From Candidatus Hydrothermota bacterium (GTDB lineage: Bacteria > Hydrothermota > Hydrothermia > UBA1063): a stretch of DNA of 9,925 bases. The stretch spans positions 1 through 9,925 of the forward strand of contig QNDO01000047.1 in NCBI GenBank assembly GCA_003644895.1, written 5' to 3'. Position 1 is the first letter of the stretch. Every line of letters starts with the position of its first letter. This document shows positions 6,430 to 9,925 of this stretch, one piece after another. Under the pieces are notes generated by a model. The model did not search any database, was not told the origin of the DNA, and was given only the letters and a program-made list of their open reading frames with translations. Made by a program: the position numbers and the translations under genes.

Positions 6430-7376
6430 AAATTCTGGATTTTGAAAAACCCATTTACGAGATTGATAAAAAAATCCAGGAATTAAAAAAAATGCTCGGA
6501 GAAGATTCGCAGCTGGAAGAGGAAATAGCAAATCTTGAAAGAAGGGCACGAGAATTGAAAGAGAAGATTTATAAGAATCTCAATAGATGGCAGAAAGTAC
6601 AACTTGCAAGGCATCCAGACCGTCCTCATGCAGTGGACTATATAAAAGGAATGGTTCAAGATTTCATCGAATTGCATGGCGACAGAAATTTCAGAGATGA
6701 TCCTTCCATCATTACAGGTTTGGGTTTTATCGATGATTATAAAGTAGCTATAATTGCTGAAGAAAAGGGTAGAGATACAAAAGAGAAGATATGGAGGAAT
6801 TTTGGAATGCCACATCCAGAAGGATACCGAAAGGCTATGCGTATTATGAGACTGGCGGATAAATTTAGGATACCCGTCATAACCCTAGTGGATACCCCTG
6901 GTGCTTTTCCCGGAATTGGTGCGGAAGAAAGAGGTCAGGCTCAGGCAATAGCAGAAAGTATTAAACTTATGCTCAAGTTGAGGGTTCCTGTCATCACTGC
7001 TATTATAGGAGAAGGAGGATCAGGAGGAGCATTGGCAATCGCTGTGGCAAATGTAGTCCTTGCTTTGAGATATTCAATTTACTCAGTAATTTCACCTGAA
7101 GGATGTGCTTCCATTTTATGGAGGGACTCTACGCGGGCCTCTGAAGCTGCAGAGGCTTTGAAATTGACTGCAGAAGACCTTTTCGAATTTGGAATCATTG
7201 ATGAAATTGTTGAGGAACCCCCGGGAGGTGCACACTGGGATCCTCATGTTGCAGTTGAGAACCTCAAAGTTGCTCTTTTGAAACACTTAAAATCTTTGCT
7301 CAGACTTAGCCCCGAGGAGTTGAAAAAGCAGAGAATGGCAAAGTTCCGCAGCTTCGGTGTTTTTGCCGAAAAATAA
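6426..7376 (+). CDS. accA: Acetyl-CoA carboxylase carboxyltransferase subunit alpha
   Basis: AccA pairs with AccD to move the carboxyl group from biotin-BCCP to acetyl-CoA, giving malonyl-CoA for fatty acid synthesis in the cytoplasm. The 316-residue length is typical. The N-terminal helical segment (residues 10-55) precedes the conserved QLARHPDRPHAVDYI (59-73). Next come the crotonase-fold core with ITGLGFIDDYKVAIIAEEKGRDTKEK, the GMPHPEGYRKAMR signature (117-129), DTPGAFPGIGAEERGQ (156-171) and the oxyanion-hole glycine motif GEGGSGGALAI (195-205). SPEGCASILWRD (223-234) is also present. No AccD zinc-finger domain is fused, and accD, accB and accC are not in the window. The start overlaps the upstream barrel gene (ATGA). 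The stop is one base from that of pyrE on the other strand. Confidence 0.97.
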   Translation: MKILDFEKPIYEIDKKIQELKKMLGEDSQLEEEIANLERRARELKEKIYKNLNRWQKVQLARHPDRPHAVDYIKGMVQDFIELHGDRNFRDDPSIITGLGFIDDYKVAIIAEEKGRDTKEKIWRNFGMPHPEGYRKAMRIMRLADKFRIPVITLVDTPGAFPGIGAEERGQAQAIAESIKLMLKLRVPVITAIIGEGGSGGALAIAVANVVLALRYSIYSVISPEGCASILWRDSTRASEAAEALKLTAEDLFEFGIIDEIVEEPPGGAHWDPHVAVENLKVALLKHLKSLLRLSPEELKKQRMAKFRSFGVFAEK

Positions 7377-7377
7377 T

Positions 7378-7935
7378 CTATTTACTTCCTCTCCGTACAA
7401 GTGGAATACCCTGTTTACATAAAGGACAGTCTTCAGGTGTATACACCTTGGCTTTTTTTCTGACCAATGAAAGAATTGGAAAATTCAGTTCTCTATCCTG
7501 AGGCCTTCGATCTATTAACACAAAATATCCTACTACAGCTGCTCCATGAGAAAGTATCAAGTTCTTCACCTTCTCCAGAGAACCACCGGTAGTGAGTACA
7601 TCGTCTACCACAAGCACTCTGTCTGAATCTTTCAGCTGGAAGCCTCTACCTAAAACAAACCCTTCATCGGTTTTTTCAGCGTAAAAGGCCAGTTTTTGCA
7701 AAACTTCTCCTACTGCAAATGCCACAAGAGCACCACCGGTAAGAGGACCGATTACCACATTGAAGTTAAGTTTATTTAATTTTTGTTTCACCTGCATAAT
7801 TAGAGAGCGTACTAGATAAGGCTTTTCCAGAAGGCGAAACTTTTCAAAATAGATATCAGAATGAAGGCCACTGGTTAGCAGGAAATGGCCCTTGAGTATA
7901 ACCCCATTCTCTTCGAGTACTTTTTCAAGATCCAT
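7378..7935 (-). CDS. pyrE: Orotate phosphoribosyltransferase, Thermus-type
   Basis: PyrE joins orotate and PRPP to form orotidine 5'-phosphate in pyrimidine synthesis. The 185-residue product shows FLLTSGLHSDIYFEKFRLLE (18-37), the usual substrate-binding start of the family. It also has the PRPP-binding signature VLVVDDVLTTGGS (107-119). In place of the common catalytic-loop KxHG it reads GRGFQLKDSDR (96-106). It ends in CPLCKQGIPLVRRGS with a CxxC at 170-173. This combination is that of the Thermus-type PyrE subfamily also found in some other thermophiles and anaerobes; a metal-binding role for the cysteines is inference. GGAG lies 6 bases before the ATG, overlapping the end of the upstream lipoprotein gene. 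It is third in a recG-lipoprotein-pyrE operon and converges on accA with a 1-base gap. Confidence 0.93.
   Translation of the reverse strand: MDLEKVLEENGVILKGHFLLTSGLHSDIYFEKFRLLEKPYLVRSLIMQVKQKLNKLNFNVVIGPLTGGALVAFAVGEVLQKLAFYAEKTDEGFVLGRGFQLKDSDRVLVVDDVLTTGGSLEKVKNLILSHGAAVVGYFVLIDRRPQDRELNFPILSLVRKKAKVYTPEDCPLCKQGIPLVRRGSK
7435..7459 (+). terminator. Possible rho-independent terminator for the rightward operon, inside pyrE
   Basis: AGGTGTATACACCT (7435-7448) is a perfect 14-base palindrome able to form a 5-bp stem with a TATA loop. A run of seven T follows at 7453-7459. It lies about 60 bases past the accA stop. Because accA and pyrE are separated by one base, any terminator for the rightward operon must sit in pyrE antisense. 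The stem is short and four bases separate it from the T-run, so strength is doubtful and the palindrome could be chance coding sequence (it encodes VYTPE on the minus strand). Confidence 0.3.
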
Positions 7936-7938
7936 CTT

Positions 7939-8895
7939 TTACTCCAATTTTATGGTGGAGAAAATAATCTGTGCCCGCAACAGATATTCCAGTTTTTCTT
8001 TTCTTTCAGGTGCAAAGATACCACCATCAAGAAGATAGAATTTTCCATTGTGGTTAAAAGCTATAGATATGAAACCGCCGCCAATGACCAGTGTATCATT
8101 GGCCCATGGTCCAATAATGCGGAGGGCATTTTCGTTGAGGAATTCCAGGGTATCAATTTTAATCTGAGACCTGATCACTTTATCGCCCTCATAATAAATT
8201 TCCGCAAGTGAATCACGAATGTCCAGAATATTTTGGGGCATTAAATTAGGTTTTGCACTGGATGTGTATATAAAGATGAATCTATCTGGATAATGCTTCA
8301 CAAGAGAAAGAAAGTTATTTTCGGTTTTCCAGTATTGCCAACCTTCAGGTAATTTAAGTGAAATTCCATAACGTTTTCGTATTTCTTTTTCTTTCTTTTT
8401 ATCTCTACCCGTAAAATAAGCTTTCATTCTCAAAAAATGAAAATATCTTTCCAGAAACAATTCTTTAAGCACGAGACTATAATCCTCCACATATTTTTTA
8501 AGTACCTGTTTTTTAGGAGCAAGGACACCAACTACAAAGTCCCCCCTTCTAAAGACATTCTTAGCCTTATATACTCCCTCTTTTACGTTACCAAAGATTC
8601 TTTTGAAAAAAGTGTAATTGGGAGATTCGGGGAATGAAAAAATTAGCACGTTTTTAAATCCAGCATATGAGATAAACTGTTCATGTGCAACGTAATCTAT
8701 GTGGAAAAGAGGATCCCTATGGGGAGTATGGAAGGTATCATTCACAATACTATTAAAGTATTCCGCTTCTTCGAGAGCATCATCACAGACAAGTATAATT
8801 TGGTTTTCTCCCCCTCTTGGTATTTCTTCAGGAGTCTTACATGTAATTGTGAGGAACAAAAAAAGCACTACAAAAGCTCTTAACCTACCCAACAT
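7939..8895 (-). CDS. DUF4837-like lipoprotein, function unknown
   Basis: The 318-residue product has a short basic N-terminus (MLGRLR), a hydrophobic core and a lipobox-like FLTITC with Cys19. Threonine just before the Cys is less common than Gly/Ala/Ser, so lipidation is likely but not certain. The mature protein resembles DUF4837 proteins of Bacteroidota and relatives. NVFRRGDFVVGVLAP lies mid-protein (about 113-127), followed by a helical linker and the duplicated-looking half with LKLPEGWQYWKTENNFLSLVKHYPDRFIFIY. The tail has ILDIRDSLAEIYYEGD, LRIIGPWAND, GGGFISIAFN and LLDGGIFAPERKEKLEYLLRAQIIFSTI, matching the family's 'RG.W...GGPF....G..YAP...KR..L..LE.I..S' pattern. No catalytic role is known for the family. 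The start is set by AAGGAGG (8905-8911) and overlaps recG by 11 bases; pyrE begins 3 bases after the stop. Confidence 0.8.
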   Translation of the reverse strand: MLGRLRAFVVLFLFLTITCKTPEEIPRGGENQIILVCDDALEEAEYFNSIVNDTFHTPHRDPLFHIDYVAHEQFISYAGFKNVLIFSFPESPNYTFFKRIFGNVKEGVYKAKNVFRRGDFVVGVLAPKKQVLKKYVEDYSLVLKELFLERYFHFLRMKAYFTGRDKKKEKEIRKRYGISLKLPEGWQYWKTENNFLSLVKHYPDRFIFIYTSSAKPNLMPQNILDIRDSLAEIYYEGDKVIRSQIKIDTLEFLNENALRIIGPWANDTLVIGGGFISIAFNHNGKFYLLDGGIFAPERKEKLEYLLRAQIIFSTIKLE

Positions 8896-9925
8896 ATATG
8901 ATATCCTCCTTCTTGATTTTTTTAATATGTGCTGATACTTCGGGTATATTCAAAAATTCGGGGTGGTTCTCAAGTATATAAAAGGCTTCAGAACGGGCCT
9001 TTTCAATAAGCTGTTGATCCCTCAAAATATCAGCAATTCTGAATTGTGGTAGTCCATGTTGCCTTGTCCCCATAAATTCACCGGGTCCACGGAGTCTCAA
9101 ATCTACCTCTGAAAGATAAAATCCATCATTACTTTTTACCATGGCATTAAGTCTTTGTTTTGCATCTTCTGTCAATTTATCAGAAGTTATTAAAATACAA
9201 TACGATTTTTTGGAGCCGCGGCCTATTCGTCCTCTCAGCTGGTGAAGTTGAGCAAGCCCAAATCTTTCTGCGTGCTCGATCACCATTATAGTTGCATTTG
9301 GAACATCTATACCCACCTCGATCACGGTAGTAGAAACAAGAATGTGTATTTCACCTTTTCTGAAGTTTTGCATAATACTTCTTCTTTCTTCTCTGGGCAT
9401 ACGACCATGAAGCATGGCTATGTTCAAATCCTTAGGTGCCCTTGAAAGAAGGTATTCGTATACTTCTTCGCAGGCTTTAACCTCGATTTTTTCGGATTTT
9501 TCTATCAAAGGGGCTATTACATAAGCCTGGTCACCTTTCTTAACTTGATCAAATACCCAGTTGTATATGATATCTCTCTTCGATTCCTTTCTGACTGCTG
9601 TAAGCACGGGTTGCCTCCCTGCAGGCTTTTCGTCTAAGATACTAAGATCAAGATCTCCATAGAGTGTGAGAGCAAGAGTACGAGGGATAGGTGTAGCTGT
9701 CATTACCAGGAAGTGAGGAGTTAGGTTATTACCTTTAGCCATCAGTTTAGAGCGTTGTATTACGCCAAATCTATGCTGCTCGTCCACAACAGCAAAAGCC
9801 AGGTTTTTAAACTTCACAGATTCCTGAATTAGTGCATGTGTTCCAATAATTATTTGCATTTCACCTGAACAGATTGCATTGGCAATACTCTCTTTCTCTG
9901 ATTTCTTCATTCCACCAACCAAAAG
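8885..9925 (-). CDS. recG: ATP-dependent DNA helicase RecG, C-terminal part (5' end outside window)
   Basis: RecG is a double-stranded DNA translocase that regresses stalled forks and remodels recombination junctions. The open frame continues past the right edge (reading LLVGGMKKSEKES there), so the wedge domain and Walker A are missing from view. Visible in order are QIIIGTHALIQ (motif Ib region), VVDEQHRFGVIQR with the DEQH box (motif II), MTATPIPRTLALTLYGDLD (motif III), and VIAPLIEKSE with AMLHGRMPREER (motif IV region). ILVSTTVIEVGIDVPNATIMVIEHAERFGLAQLHQLRGRIGRG (motifs V and VI, arginine finger) and the RecG-specific SEVDLRLRGPGEFMGTRQHG loop follow. The RecG loop separates it from Mfd and other SF2 helicases. 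About 346 of an expected 650-700 or so residues are present. It is the upstream gene of a leftward operon and overlaps the lipoprotein start by 11 bases. Confidence 0.97.
   Translation of the reverse strand, partial: LLVGGMKKSEKESIANAICSGEMQIIIGTHALIQESVKFKNLAFAVVDEQHRFGVIQRSKLMAKGNNLTPHFLVMTATPIPRTLALTLYGDLDLSILDEKPAGRQPVLTAVRKESKRDIIYNWVFDQVKKGDQAYVIAPLIEKSEKIEVKACEEVYEYLLSRAPKDLNIAMLHGRMPREERRSIMQNFRKGEIHILVSTTVIEVGIDVPNATIMVIEHAERFGLAQLHQLRGRIGRGSKKSYCILITSDKLTEDAKQRLNAMVKSNDGFYLSEVDLRLRGPGEFMGTRQHGLPQFRIADILRDQQLIEKARSEAFYILENHPEFLNIPEVSAHIKKIKKEDIIYVG
8905..8911 (-). promoter_or_regulatory. Shine-Dalgarno site for the lipoprotein gene inside recG
   Basis: On the minus strand AAGGAGG lies 9 bases before the ATG at 8893-8895 and within the last codons of recG (encoding KEDI). 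It is a full canonical site, which supports this start and shows that the lipoprotein gene has its own initiation signal within the operon. Confidence 0.8.

Noticed and set aside
7337..7367. GGCAAA...TTTGCC inverted repeat near the accA end as a terminator for pyrE
   Set aside because: The 19-base loop is long, the stem is AT-rich, and on the minus strand the T-run lies well downstream of the stem, so support is too weak.

Overview
The window reads as a piece of chromosome from a Gram-negative, AT-rich bacterium, probably a deep-branching relative of the FCB (Bacteroidota-like) group such as candidate division WOR-3 and its allies. The evidence is several outer-membrane beta-barrel genes (one PorV/PorQ-like), a DUF4837-type lipoprotein and a Thermus-type PyrE with a C-terminal CxxC. 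A visibly GC-rich 16S rRNA end amid AT-rich coding sequence hints at a thermophilic lifestyle. The lineage call is inference; a 16S search would settle it.

Layout, left to right. Positions 1-264 are the 3' end of a 16S rRNA gene. No tRNA/23S spacer follows directly. Instead there is a small secreted beta-barrel gene (342-929), then tRNA-Ile(GAU) with encoded CCA (942-1018), then after only 7 nt a second beta-barrel gene (1026-2042). No 23S or 5S rRNA appears anywhere in the window. Next comes a tightly packed rightward cluster: an NFACT/RqcH-family ribosome rescue protein, RsmG (16S rRNA G527 methyltransferase), a perfect parS palindrome with a parA promoter, ParA, ParB, a PorV/PorQ-like outer-membrane protein and AccA. 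Most junctions in it overlap or nearly overlap. At 7377 the direction flips. A leftward operon, recG (partial, running off the right edge), a DUF4837 lipoprotein and pyrE, converges on accA with one base between the stop codons.

Functional themes are translation (16S, tRNA-Ile, RqcH, RsmG), chromosome segregation (parS-ParA-ParB), envelope (three barrels and a lipoprotein), fatty acid synthesis (AccA), pyrimidine synthesis (PyrE) and DNA repair (RecG). The rsmG-parA-parB neighbourhood is the classic near-origin arrangement, but no DnaA-box cluster was seen.

The points most worth a second look concern translation initiation and rRNA organisation. The 16S anti-Shine-Dalgarno core reads CCTCA instead of CCTCC, although several genes here carry canonical GGAGG-type sites. 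The parA promoter (TTGATT-17 nt-TATAAT) puts its predicted start exactly on the A of the parA ATG, so the mRNA would be leaderless. The 16S gene is split from tRNA-Ile by a protein gene, and tRNA-Ile is almost fused to a coding sequence. I did not find a clearly new multi-gene system; the rest is recognisable housekeeping with unusual packaging.
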